Positions 31,556 to 39,242 of a DNA stretch of 64,000 nt are shown here, one piece after another; position 1 is the stretch's first letter, and each line of letters starts with the position of its first letter. Both the position numbers and the translations under genes were made by a program. A model generated the notes under the pieces. That model was not told the DNA's origin. It did no database searches and was given only the letters and a program-made list of their open reading frames with translations. Location: NCBI GenBank assembly GCA_902790325.1, contig CADARP010000002.1:128256-192255 (forward strand). The letters run 5' to 3'. This DNA is from Oscillospiraceae bacterium. GTDB taxonomy: Bacteria > Bacillota > Clostridia > Oscillospirales > Acutalibacteraceae.

Positions 31556-33133
31556 TCAGGATCTGCCGAGTATCTTTTTGTACCAGGGAACGTTTTCCGT
31601 TACGGGCTCCGTTGTGTTTTCCGGCGCCGGATGCAGGGACGGCGTCATATAGACGAACAGGAGACTGACGTCCATGCCTTCCGCCGCGTCGGTGAACAGT
31701 CCGTATTCCTTGCCGAACGCAATGTATTTCTGCAGGTCGGGCAGCAGCGCGTCCGCGTTCTCCGCCAGATCCGTCATCAGCGTCTGCGCGTCGGCGGAAC
31801 TCGAGAACGTCTGCAGCGCAGCGAGAACATTCTCGCTTGCCAGAGAGTGCAGCAGATTCATCAGGTCGCTGTTCTTTTCGAGCGTATCCTTGAGCGCGGA
31901 CAGCGATTCCAGCGTTTCGGGCATCGTGTCGAGCGCCTGTTTGACCTTCGGATCTTTAAGGTCTTCCTGCAATCCGTTGAGCGTCGGCGTCAGCGCTTCG
32001 ATCGTTTCGAGCAGCTCCGGCATGCCGGACAGCAGCGGCCGCAGCAGAGGATTGTTGAGCTTTTCGAGCATATCGGCCGTGTTCGGGTCCTGCAGCGCGG
32101 TCAGCAGCTTTGAGATGTTTTCCAGGTTTTCCGCCGTCATGTACTTGCTGAGTACCTGCAGCAGCGCCTCGTTCTTGTTGTAGAGCGCAACGGCTTCGGT
32201 GACCATGGACGCGAGTTCCGTCATCCGGTCGCCGCTGAGCGCGTCGAGCAGCCGGTCGAGATCGAGATCGCCGAGCGCTTTGAGCAGGGTCTCCACCTGC
32301 TTGAGGAACTGCGCGGCTTCCTCGTTGCTGCCGGGGATGAGCGTGGCAATATCCATCGAGCAGAGCGGCAGTACGGCGAAGTACAGGTTGTCGAGCGAGA
32401 AGCGATCCGTGTCGGCGGTGACGGTGAAACTGTCCGCGATCTCGATGCTGCCGAGCTTTGCGCCGTCCTTCAGATGCAGACTGTCCGCCATGCCCGGCAG
32501 TCCCGCGCCGACGATGATCTGCTTCGCGCCGTCGCCGATGCACAGTCCGTTTTCGACCTGCACGCCGGAGAATACGCCCTCCGGCAGCATCAGCAGTCCC
32601 GCCGCCAGCACGGGCAGATACGTGCCGTCCTTTTCGCAGACGTTTTTCATCTGCACGCGTATTTCGACCTTGCCGCTCTTTCCGGCGATCTTTTCGGCGG
32701 TCATCTTTTTGCCGTCGAGCCGGTATTCGACCGTGAATTCCACGGGCAGTTTTTTGTCACTTGTGCCCTTGTAGTACAGGTCTGTCGTCGGCATGTGCCA
32801 CGTCAGGTATTCGCCGCTTTCGACAGGCGTGACGGCGCCCTTGACGTCGGCCACGTTTTTGAGGTCTGTTTTGTCCGCGACGGCGACCTCGCCCTTGTCC
32901 GTGTGCAGCCAGTCGGTGACGCTGACCGTCTGCACCTTTCCGGCGTTGTCCAGATTGACGTAGACCGTTTCGGCCTTGCGCACCGATGCGGGCGCGGCGG
33001 CATAGGTCGGCTGCGTCGTTTTGACCGTTTCGGCGGCCGGTTCGCTCGGCTGCGGCTGTTTGCCGCAGGACGCGGCGCCGAACACGACGGCCAGCGCCAG
33101 CAGCAATGCAAGGATCCTTGTATAGTTACGCAT
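31556..33133 (-). CDS. Lipoprotein of the MMPL transporter operon
   Basis: 525 residues. Lipoprotein signal (ILALLLALAVVFGAASC), then a beta-rich part (YVNLDNAGKVQTVSVTDWLH; AGKSGKVEIRVQMKNVCEKD) like the YhgE/Pip-type ectodomains. A long helical region follows (~260-450: QFLKQVETLLKALGDLDLDR; LENISKLLTALQDPNTADML). It starts at 33133 with a 4-base-type overlap to the MMPL gene, so it is likely an outside partner of that transporter. The substrate is unknown. Confidence 0.78.
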   Translation of the reverse strand: MRNYTRILALLLALAVVFGAASCGKQPQPSEPAAETVKTTQPTYAAAPASVRKAETVYVNLDNAGKVQTVSVTDWLHTDKGEVAVADKTDLKNVADVKGAVTPVESGEYLTWHMPTTDLYYKGTSDKKLPVEFTVEYRLDGKKMTAEKIAGKSGKVEIRVQMKNVCEKDGTYLPVLAAGLLMLPEGVFSGVQVENGLCIGDGAKQIIVGAGLPGMADSLHLKDGAKLGSIEIADSFTVTADTDRFSLDNLYFAVLPLCSMDIATLIPGSNEEAAQFLKQVETLLKALGDLDLDRLLDALSGDRMTELASMVTEAVALYNKNEALLQVLSKYMTAENLENISKLLTALQDPNTADMLEKLNNPLLRPLLSGMPELLETIEALTPTLNGLQEDLKDPKVKQALDTMPETLESLSALKDTLEKNSDLMNLLHSLASENVLAALQTFSSSADAQTLMTDLAENADALLPDLQKYIAFGKEYGLFTDAAEGMDVSLLFVYMTPSLHPAPENTTEPVTENVPWYKKILGRS

Positions 33134-35216
33134 GATGATCGTCTCCTTTTACCCAATGATACGTGGTTTTGCGGATCACGCCCTCACTCAGATACAGCAC
33201 GGCGGGCAGGATCAGCATGATGACCAGCGCGCTGATGACAGAGCCGCGCGCGAGCATGGCGCAGATGCCCTTGACCATGGCGATGTCGCAGATCAGGTAT
33301 ACGCCGAATGTAGCGCTGAAAAAGACAAGCGCCGATTGGAAGATGGAGCGGCAGGACGCGTTTGCGGCGTTCAGGATCGCCGTCTTTTTGTCCCTGCCGA
33401 GACGCAGTTCCTCGCGGAAGCGCGTCGTCATGAGGATGGCGTAGTCCACCGTGGCGCCGAGCTGTACGCACGAGACAACGGTCGGCGCGATGAACGACAC
33501 GGTCGTGCCGGTGAAGAAGGGGATCGCTTCGTTGACGAAGATGGAAAATTCGATCATCGCCACCAGGATGAACGGAATGGTTGCCGAGCGGAACACGATA
33601 CCGATCAGAATCAGGATCGCGGCGATGGAGATAAAATTCGTCACACGGAAGTCGCGGTCGGTAACTTCGATCAGATCCTTCGCCATAACGCCTTCGCCGG
33701 TCGTCAGCGCGGAGGGATCGTATTTTTTGACGATGGCGTTCATCGCGTCCACCTGCGCGTTGCACGCGTCGGAAGCGGCGTCGAAGGAGGAGTTGACCAT
33801 CATCATCTGCAGTCCCTCTTTTTCACAGACAGCCAGGATCTGGTCGGGCAGGATCGTTTCGCTGATCGCGGGACCGATATACGAATTCAGCGCGATCACG
33901 TTCTCGATCCCGTCGAGCGATTCGATCTCCGTCAGCATCCGCGAAACGTCGCCCGCGGGCAGGTCGGCGTCGATCAGGATAAAGTGCGTCGACGCCATGT
34001 TGAAGTCGGTTTTGAGCTTTTTGAGCGCGGACACGGAGCTCAGATCCTGCGGCAGCGAGTCCACGACGTTGTAGTACTTCTCCGGCATGACGCTGAAAAT
34101 GCCCATCGGCACGATCAGCACGGCGATCGCGATCGCCAGCACATGCCGCGCGCGCACCGAAAAGCGGTTCAGCGCGCCGAACTGCGGCACGAAGCTGCGG
34201 TGGCCGAAGCGGTAGATCGGCTTTTGGAACAGCAGCAGCATACTCGGCAGCACCGTGATGACGCTGACGATGCCCAGCAGCACGCCCTTTGCCATCACCA
34301 GACCGATGTCCAGACCCAGTGTGAACGTCATGAAGCACAGCGCCAAAAAGCCGAACACGGTCGTCAGCGAGCTGCCCAGCACGGACGTGAACGTGCTGCG
34401 GATCGCCTCGCCCATCGCGCGGGCCTTGTCGTCCGGGAAGCGTTTGCGCTCTTCGTTGAACCGGTCGATGAGGAACACGGAGTAGTCCATCGTCACGCCG
34501 AGCTGCAGTATCGCCGCGATGCTCTGCGTGATGAACGAGATCTCGCCGAAGAAGAGATTTGTGCCCATGTTGTACACAACGGCGAAGCCGAGACTGATGA
34601 GCACCACCAGCGGCAGTACCCATGAATCCATCGTAAAGCTCAGCACGATCAGCGCCAGCACGATGGCGACCGTGACGTAGAGCGGCGCCTGCGAATCGGT
34701 CAGATCGCGCGTGTCGACCAGCAGCGTGGCAAGTCCGGACAGGAAGCATTCCTTTGTCATGATCTGCCGGATCTGCCGGATGCACGCCATCGTTTCATCG
34801 GACGCGCTGCCGTATTTGTAGAGGATCATCATCATGGTGGTCTTGCCGTCCGAGGAGTAGAAGATGCTGCGCAGCACATCCGGCAGAATCTCCTTCGGGA
34901 TGGTGACGTCGGCGATGGAGTCGACCCACATCACCTGCGACACGCCGTCGATCTGCTCGATCTGCGCCTTGATGCGCAGCACGTCGGCGGCGTCCATGTC
35001 CTCGATCATGAGGATGGAGCTGGACGCCTCCTGAAACACCTCGTCGAGGATCACCTCGCCCTGCACGGATTCGAGATCCTTCGGCAGGTACGTCATGATG
35101 TCGTAGTTGACGGGCGTCACCAGGAATGCGAGCACGGACGGCACAAGCAGCGCGCACGCAATGAGGAAGATGGTCTTCGGGTGGCGGGCGATCCAAAAGG
35201 ACAGTTTTTCGATCAT
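33126..35216 (-). CDS. MMPL/RND-superfamily transporter
   Basis: 696 residues with two similar halves. Each half has an N-terminal membrane segment, a large outside loop, and five or six grouped membrane segments (LYVTVAIVLALIVLSFTMDS; LQLGVTMDYSVFLIDRFNEE; repeated as FISIAAILILIGIVFRSATI and VQLGATVDYAILMTTRFREE). The paired GxTxDY motifs in the fourth segment of each half are the proton-relay Asp-Tyr of MMPL proteins. It exports lipids or drugs using the proton gradient. Controlled by the TetR gene, which overlaps it by 4 bases. Confidence 0.9.
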   Translation of the reverse strand: MIEKLSFWIARHPKTIFLIACALLVPSVLAFLVTPVNYDIMTYLPKDLESVQGEVILDEVFQEASSSILMIEDMDAADVLRIKAQIEQIDGVSQVMWVDSIADVTIPKEILPDVLRSIFYSSDGKTTMMMILYKYGSASDETMACIRQIRQIMTKECFLSGLATLLVDTRDLTDSQAPLYVTVAIVLALIVLSFTMDSWVLPLVVLISLGFAVVYNMGTNLFFGEISFITQSIAAILQLGVTMDYSVFLIDRFNEERKRFPDDKARAMGEAIRSTFTSVLGSSLTTVFGFLALCFMTFTLGLDIGLVMAKGVLLGIVSVITVLPSMLLLFQKPIYRFGHRSFVPQFGALNRFSVRARHVLAIAIAVLIVPMGIFSVMPEKYYNVVDSLPQDLSSVSALKKLKTDFNMASTHFILIDADLPAGDVSRMLTEIESLDGIENVIALNSYIGPAISETILPDQILAVCEKEGLQMMMVNSSFDAASDACNAQVDAMNAIVKKYDPSALTTGEGVMAKDLIEVTDRDFRVTNFISIAAILILIGIVFRSATIPFILVAMIEFSIFVNEAIPFFTGTTVSFIAPTVVSCVQLGATVDYAILMTTRFREELRLGRDKKTAILNAANASCRSIFQSALVFFSATFGVYLICDIAMVKGICAMLARGSVISALVIMLILPAVLYLSEGVIRKTTYHWVKGDDHHA

Positions 35217-35812
35217 ACGCGCACCTCCAGCAGTTTGCGAAGTATGGAATGGATGGTCGGGATCAGCTCGTCGATGTCATACGGACGCGCGCTCAGGATC
35301 GCGTCGCAGCAGACGCAGCCGATCATATCCGCCAGGACGTACAGCATCCGCCGCGCTTCTTCGCCCGGACAGGCGGGCGTCTCCAGCAGACCGGTCAGAT
35401 ACTCGATATGCGTCTGCATCTCGGGATATTCCTCGATGGCCTTCGGCGAGAAACACGCGGAAAAGCGCTTGTCGATCAGCGCCGTGACCTTGCGGTCCTC
35501 GCGCATGCGGGCGATGATCTCGTCCGTCAGATATTCGATCTGTTCGACCGGCCCGAGCTGTTCTTTCTCGGCGCGCGCGCGCATGACGCGGCAGCTCTCG
35601 GTGAACAGCGTCGCCGTGCGGCGCATGACGATCTGGTCGAGCAGATCGTACTTGTCGCGGAAATACAGGTAAAACGTACCCTTGGCGACGCCGGCCAGCT
35701 TCACCACGTCGTCGATCGCCGTGTCGGTCACGGAGCGGTCGAGGAACAGGCGCGTCGCCGCGTCGAGGATATGCAGCTGCTTGAGGTGTTTGTTTTCGGC
35801 AGCGGTAGGCAC
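35213..35812 (-). CDS. TetR-family repressor of the MMPL operon
   Basis: 199 residues. The N-terminal helix-turn-helix reads HILDAATRLFLDRSVTDTAI, DDVVKLAGVAKGTFYLYFRD and KYDLLDQIV, the TetR signature. The C-terminal helical ligand domain is specific and unrecognised. The start codon is GTG at 35812: AAAGGAGG lies eight bases upstream, whereas the longer frame to 35851 begins with TTG in the operator region. It most likely represses its own operon through the two palindromes at 35845 and 35881. Confidence 0.88.
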   Translation of the reverse strand: MPTAAENKHLKQLHILDAATRLFLDRSVTDTAIDDVVKLAGVAKGTFYLYFRDKYDLLDQIVMRRTATLFTESCRVMRARAEKEQLGPVEQIEYLTDEIIARMREDRKVTALIDKRFSACFSPKAIEEYPEMQTHIEYLTGLLETPACPGEEARRMLYVLADMIGCVCCDAILSARPYDIDELIPTIHSILRKLLEVRV

Positions 35813-35844
35813 AGAATCAGCCTCCTTTGAAAGCAGTAAAAAAA

Positions 35845-35857
35845 TGACCAACAGTCA
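35845..35857. promoter_or_regulatory. TetR operator, second half of the pair
   Basis: TGACCAACAGTCA is an imperfect copy of the 13-bp palindrome at 35881-35893, 36 bp away. It lies just downstream of the -10 box. Confidence 0.65.
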
Positions 35858-35865
35858 CTATTGCC

Positions 35866-35894
35866 AGTATACGCAAAAAATGACTGTCAGTCAA
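35866..35894 (-). promoter_or_regulatory. Promoter of the TetR-MMPL operon
   Basis: Minus-strand -35 TTGACT (35889-35894), 17-base spacer, -10 TATACT (35866-35871). Confidence 0.85.
35881..35893. promoter_or_regulatory. TetR operator overlapping the -35 box
   Basis: TGACTG-T-CAGTCA is a perfect 13-bp palindrome whose right half is the -35 region of the operon promoter. Occupancy would block RNA polymerase. Confidence 0.75.
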
Positions 35895-35918
35895 TATTTT
35901 TGGGAGAGAATTCATAAA

Positions 35919-37217
35919 TTATTCATGAACGCCGTACTTTCGGACGAGTTCCTTGAAATGCCGACCCTTTTCCTCGAAGTTTTTGTAGACGTTGTAGCTC
36001 GCGGCGGCGGGAGAGAACAGGCACGTTTTGCCCGTTTCGGTCAGCCGGTACGCCGCGCGCACGGCGTCCTCCATGTCCGCGGCTTTGCAGAGCGTTTTGC
36101 CCGCGGTCCCTTCGAGCGCGTCGCAGATCGCGTGACCCGTCTGCGGCAGTCCGATCAGGTTGCGCACATTGCTTTGCGCGAGCGCCCTGACGAATGCCCC
36201 GTAGTCCAGCCCGCGGTCCAGCCCGCCGAACAGCAGCGTGTCCACGTCGCCGAGCGCTTCCAGCTCGAGCAGCACGACCTCCGGCGCGGTGGCGATGCTG
36301 TCGTTGACGAAGCGGATGCCGCGGAATGTGCCGACCGGCTCCATGCGGTGCTCGATGCCGCCGAAACTGCGCACGCCGCGTTCGATCGCTTCGTCCGGAA
36401 TGCCGAGCCGTCGGGCGGCGGCGGCAGCAAAAAACGTGTTCTGTGCGTTGTGCTTGCCGACGAGCCGGGCGTTGCATTTGCCCAGACGCTGCAGAAACGG
36501 GTCGTCGCGGTCGGCGTCGTAGCCGATGGGCACGGTTTGGGCACGGATGGGCTGTCCCGCGAGGTATTCCCGCAGTCCGTCGACGTCGCCGTAGATGAGA
36601 CAGTCGTCTTCGGTCTGGTGGAGCGTGATGTGCATCTTGGCGGCGGCGTAGCCCGCAAAGCCGTCGTAATGGTCGAGATGCTCGGGATAGAGGTTTGTGA
36701 ACACCGCGATGTGCGGCGACGCGCGCATGAATTCGAGCTGATGGCACGACAGCTCCAGCACCGCGATCTTGCCGGCGCAGTCGTCGATCACGTCCAGCAC
36801 CGGCACGCCGATGTTGCCCGCGAGCACGTTCGGCACTTCCGCCGCCTGCAGGATCTCGTGGATCAGCGTGGAGGTCGTGGTCTTGCCCTTGGTGCCGGTC
36901 ACGCCCACACAGACGCAGCCGCCAAAGCGCACGAACAGGTCGGTCTGGCACGTCACCTCGACGCCCTGCGGGACGTCGATGCCGACGAACGGAATGCCCG
37001 GCGATTTGAGGACGAGATCGAACCCGTCCATGTGCGCGAGGTAATCCGCGCCGTAGAAACCGTCGAACCCGTCTATGTGCGGATCGTTCCGGTCGGCCAG
37101 CGTGATCTGCGCCGACGGGACGTGCGTTTGGATATACTGCAGCGAGGAGCGTCCTTCGCGCCCCATGCCGAGGATCAGGATTTTTTTGTTGGCAAGGTAA
37201 TCAGTCAGCGCGGACAA
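35919..37217 (-). CDS. murD: UDP-MurNAc-L-alanine:glutamate ligase (MurD family)
   Basis: 432 residues, full length. N-terminal Rossmann-like domain (KILILGMGREGRSS), central ATPase domain with P-loop VGVTGTKGKTTTSTLIHEIL, and ELSCHQLEF, FTNLYPEHLDHY and a C-terminal domain with FVNDSIATAPE. It adds glutamate to UDP-MurNAc-L-Ala in cytoplasmic peptidoglycan precursor synthesis. Because it overlaps a murL-like gene by 17 bases, it may be of the MurD2 type, which uses L-glutamate instead of D-glutamate. That choice is inference from context. Confidence 0.88.
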   Translation of the reverse strand: MSALTDYLANKKILILGMGREGRSSLQYIQTHVPSAQITLADRNDPHIDGFDGFYGADYLAHMDGFDLVLKSPGIPFVGIDVPQGVEVTCQTDLFVRFGGCVCVGVTGTKGKTTTSTLIHEILQAAEVPNVLAGNIGVPVLDVIDDCAGKIAVLELSCHQLEFMRASPHIAVFTNLYPEHLDHYDGFAGYAAAKMHITLHQTEDDCLIYGDVDGLREYLAGQPIRAQTVPIGYDADRDDPFLQRLGKCNARLVGKHNAQNTFFAAAAARRLGIPDEAIERGVRSFGGIEHRMEPVGTFRGIRFVNDSIATAPEVVLLELEALGDVDTLLFGGLDRGLDYGAFVRALAQSNVRNLIGLPQTGHAICDALEGTAGKTLCKAADMEDAVRAAYRLTETGKTCLFSPAAASYNVYKNFEEKGRHFKELVRKYGVHE

Positions 37218-38565
37218 AGCGGAACATCTCCTCTACATATGGCATGAATGTGTCGGGCACATTGTGTTCGTCGTTGCGGTCCAGGAGCGGATCGTCCTCT
37301 GCGGGCGGCAGACGGTCGATCACCCCGCGCAGCAGCACGGGCAGCGGCACTCCGGCGGCGCGGTATTTGTCCGCCGTCCTGCGCAGCGCGGCGCAGACCT
37401 CGCGCACCGTGCCGATGCACTCAAACGGCTTCTCCGCGGACAGACCGCACAGCGCCTCCAGCTCCGGCAGCAGCGACGGCTTTTCCAGCAGATTCTCGCC
37501 GAAAATGCCGGTGAGCGCGTCCTCGGACAGGAACGGCGAGAGGATGCACCACACGAACAGGCACTTTGCACAGCCGCAGCACCAGACGTTCTTTTTGCTG
37601 CCGACGTTGCAGCTGCGGAACACGGCGTGGTACTGCGGGAGAGCGGCGAACTGCTTGGCAATCTGCATCTCGTTGAACGGCCGCAGCAGGCTGAAATAGC
37701 GGATCGGCAGTCCCAGAACGTCGCGTGTGTAGGCGGTGAAATCCCGCTCGAACGTGTAAGATTTGGAGTATTGGTGATTGACGTCGGAACCGCTGACCGT
37801 CGATTCGTTGGCGCTCGACTCGTTGGACAGCACAATGTTCTCCGCGCCGATCAGATACGCGCAGTAGAGCGACAGGAACGCCACGATCGCCGAGAACGGC
37901 GTGTGGCCGTTGAGAAATCCCTCGCGGTTCAGACGCAGCAGCTCCGGGTCGATGGTGCGGTGCGTGCGCAGGATACGGCTCGCGGGCAGTCCCGCGGCGG
38001 TCATTGTGTCGGTGCGCGCCTGCTGGTCGTTGACGGTGAAGCCGTATATTTTGTCCTTCTCGTTTTGCAGAAGCGACAGCGTGACTGCAGAATCCTTGCC
38101 GCCGCCGATGGGGACGATATGCGCCCCGCCGCGGACGAAAGCGCACGCGGGCTTTTGCCATGTTCCGGCGCAGCGCACGTCAACAAAATCTGTTTCGGTC
38201 GTCTCGATGCCGTTGCGGTAAAAGAACTCGCCCAGGCCGTGGAACCAGAGCTTTTTCCACCATTTCTTCTGCGCGTCGGTCAGCGCGCCGCAGCGCACCT
38301 CGATGACGGGGGAGCAGACGGCTTTGTAGTAGCTGACGGCTTCGGTCAGCCCGAGCGCAAAGACGATCGCACGCGCCGCCTCGGAGTCGGGATCGTTGAG
38401 AAGCGTCAGTCCGTCCGTGCGGATGAACGTCTCCGGGTGGAATGCGCAGAGCCCCTCGACGGAAAAGTCGAAGCGCAGGCGCACGCCGCCGTCCTCCCGC
38501 GTGATGCGGAAGCCGTCGTAGGCAAAGACGGGATAGTCCCGCCGCAGCGATTCAAATGTATGCAT
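37201..38565 (-). CDS. murL: MurL-like UDP-MurNAc-L-Ala-L-Glu epimerase
   Basis: 454 residues. A PP-loop-like nucleotide motif (HIVPIGGGKDSAVTLSLLQ) is followed by FTVNDQQARTDTMTAAGLPA, NIVLSNESSANESTVSGSDV, NHQYSKSYTFERDF and a Cys cluster SCNVGSKKNVWCCGCAKCLF. This is the pattern of MurL, known from Xanthomonas, which uses ATP to epimerise the terminal L-glutamate of UDP-MurNAc-L-Ala-L-Glu to D-glutamate. The overlap with a murD gene matches the known MurD2-MurL pairing. The ATG at 38565 is preferred; one at 38571 sits inside the ribosome site GGGGG. Confidence 0.82.
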   Translation of the reverse strand: MHTFESLRRDYPVFAYDGFRITREDGGVRLRFDFSVEGLCAFHPETFIRTDGLTLLNDPDSEAARAIVFALGLTEAVSYYKAVCSPVIEVRCGALTDAQKKWWKKLWFHGLGEFFYRNGIETTETDFVDVRCAGTWQKPACAFVRGGAHIVPIGGGKDSAVTLSLLQNEKDKIYGFTVNDQQARTDTMTAAGLPASRILRTHRTIDPELLRLNREGFLNGHTPFSAIVAFLSLYCAYLIGAENIVLSNESSANESTVSGSDVNHQYSKSYTFERDFTAYTRDVLGLPIRYFSLLRPFNEMQIAKQFAALPQYHAVFRSCNVGSKKNVWCCGCAKCLFVWCILSPFLSEDALTGIFGENLLEKPSLLPELEALCGLSAEKPFECIGTVREVCAALRRTADKYRAAGVPLPVLLRGVIDRLPPAEDDPLLDRNDEHNVPDTFMPYVEEMFRFVRAD

Positions 38566-38706
38566 CGTCATCCCCCCGGACGAAAGTATAGTTACAAAGC
38601 ATTACAATATAGTATACCGCAAATCTGTGCGGCGTGCAAGAGAAACCGCAAGAAAAAAAGACGCGCCGCGGGTCACAAGCCGCATCCGTCCCCGATTTCG
38701 TCAAAA

Positions 38707-38759
38707 ATTACAAATATCAGGTCAAATATTACAACCTGCACATTTTTTGTGCGGGTTGT
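38707..38759. promoter_or_regulatory. Direct repeat and 11-bp inverted repeat before the tandem microproteins
   Basis: ATTACAA occurs at 38707-38713 and 38728-38734 (21-base period). ACAACCTGCAC (38731-38741) pairs with GTGCGGGTTGT (38749-38759) around ATTTTTT. No U-run follows, so an operator or leader hairpin is more likely than a terminator. No clear sigma-A promoter was found. Confidence 0.5.
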
Positions 38760-38824
38760 GCTATTGTACGGGTGTCGACGGGGGACAGAGAAACCCCGAA
38801 AAAATAGAAGAAAGGAGAAACAAA

Positions 38825-38896
38825 ATGGAACTTATCATCACCGCCGTCATCGCCGCAGCCGCAGCCGTCGTGGTCGCGCTCATCGCTACGAGATAA
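38825..38896 (+). CDS. 23-residue hydrophobic microprotein, copy 1
   Basis: Starts MELIITAV, ends ALIATR, with an Ala/Val/Ile core of ~16 residues that spans a membrane once. AGAAAGGAG lies at good distance before the ATG. Nearly identical in DNA to copy 2, including the flank after the stop (CAACGAACTGAAACATACAA in copy 1). Size and layout resemble small membrane toxins or regulators, but no antitoxin RNA was seen. Confidence 0.65.
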   Translation: MELIITAVIAAAAAVVVALIATR

Positions 38897-38940
38897 CAAC
38901 GAACTGAAACATACAATACGCTGAAGAAAGGAGAAGAAAA

Positions 38941-39012
38941 ATGGAACTTATCATCACCGCCGTCATCGCCGCAGCCGCAGCCGTCGTGGTCGCGCTCATC
39001 GCAACGAGATAA
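38941..39012 (+). CDS. 23-residue hydrophobic microprotein, copy 2
   Basis: Encodes the same 23 residues as copy 1, with one silent change near the end (GCT to GCA). Its own GAAAGGAG site precedes the ATG. The unit length from copy 1 is 116 bases. Confidence 0.65.
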   Translation: MELIITAVIAAAAAVVVALIATR

Positions 39013-39057
39013 CAATGAACTGAAACATACAACACTTTACAGAAAGGAGAAACCGCC

Positions 39058-39129
39058 ATGACACTCATCGTTGTCACTTCCATTCTGGCAGCCGCTGCCG
39101 TTACGATCGCCGCGATCGCCTGCCGCTGA
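39058..39129 (+). CDS. 23-residue hydrophobic microprotein, copy 3 (diverged)
   Basis: Starts MTLIVVTS and ends AAIACR. Same length and hydrophobic plan as copies 1 and 2, but clearly changed in sequence, with AGAAAGGAG upstream. That the length and the final Arg are kept argues for selection on the peptide. The group ends in the terminator at 39148. Confidence 0.65.
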   Translation: MTLIVVTSILAAAAVTIAAIACR

Positions 39130-39147
39130 TCGCACCGCAAAACAAAG

Positions 39148-39170
39148 GGACGCCGCTCGGCGTCCTTTTT
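39148..39170 (+). terminator. Terminator of the tandem microprotein operon
   Basis: GGACGCC, loop GCTC, GGCGTCC, then five T: a perfect intrinsic terminator. Confidence 0.9.
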
Positions 39171-39184
39171 GCGGTTGATCTTCA

Positions 39185-39213
39185 TTGACAAGAGACGACT
39201 GTTTTGCTACACT
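39185..39213 (+). promoter_or_regulatory. Promoter of the zinc-ribbon Ser/Thr kinase
   Basis: -35 TTGACA (39185-39190), 17-base spacer, -10 TACACT (39208-39213), about 30 bases before the ATG. Confidence 0.8.
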
Positions 39214-39242
39214 GTTATCAGTTGAAAAAGGGAGAGATCACC

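Noticed and set aside
38825..39129. A CRISPR-like repeat array in the tandem small ORFs
   Set aside because: The repeats are 116 bases long, code for a peptide and differ mainly by silent or conservative changes; no short repeat-spacer pattern exists here or elsewhere in the window.
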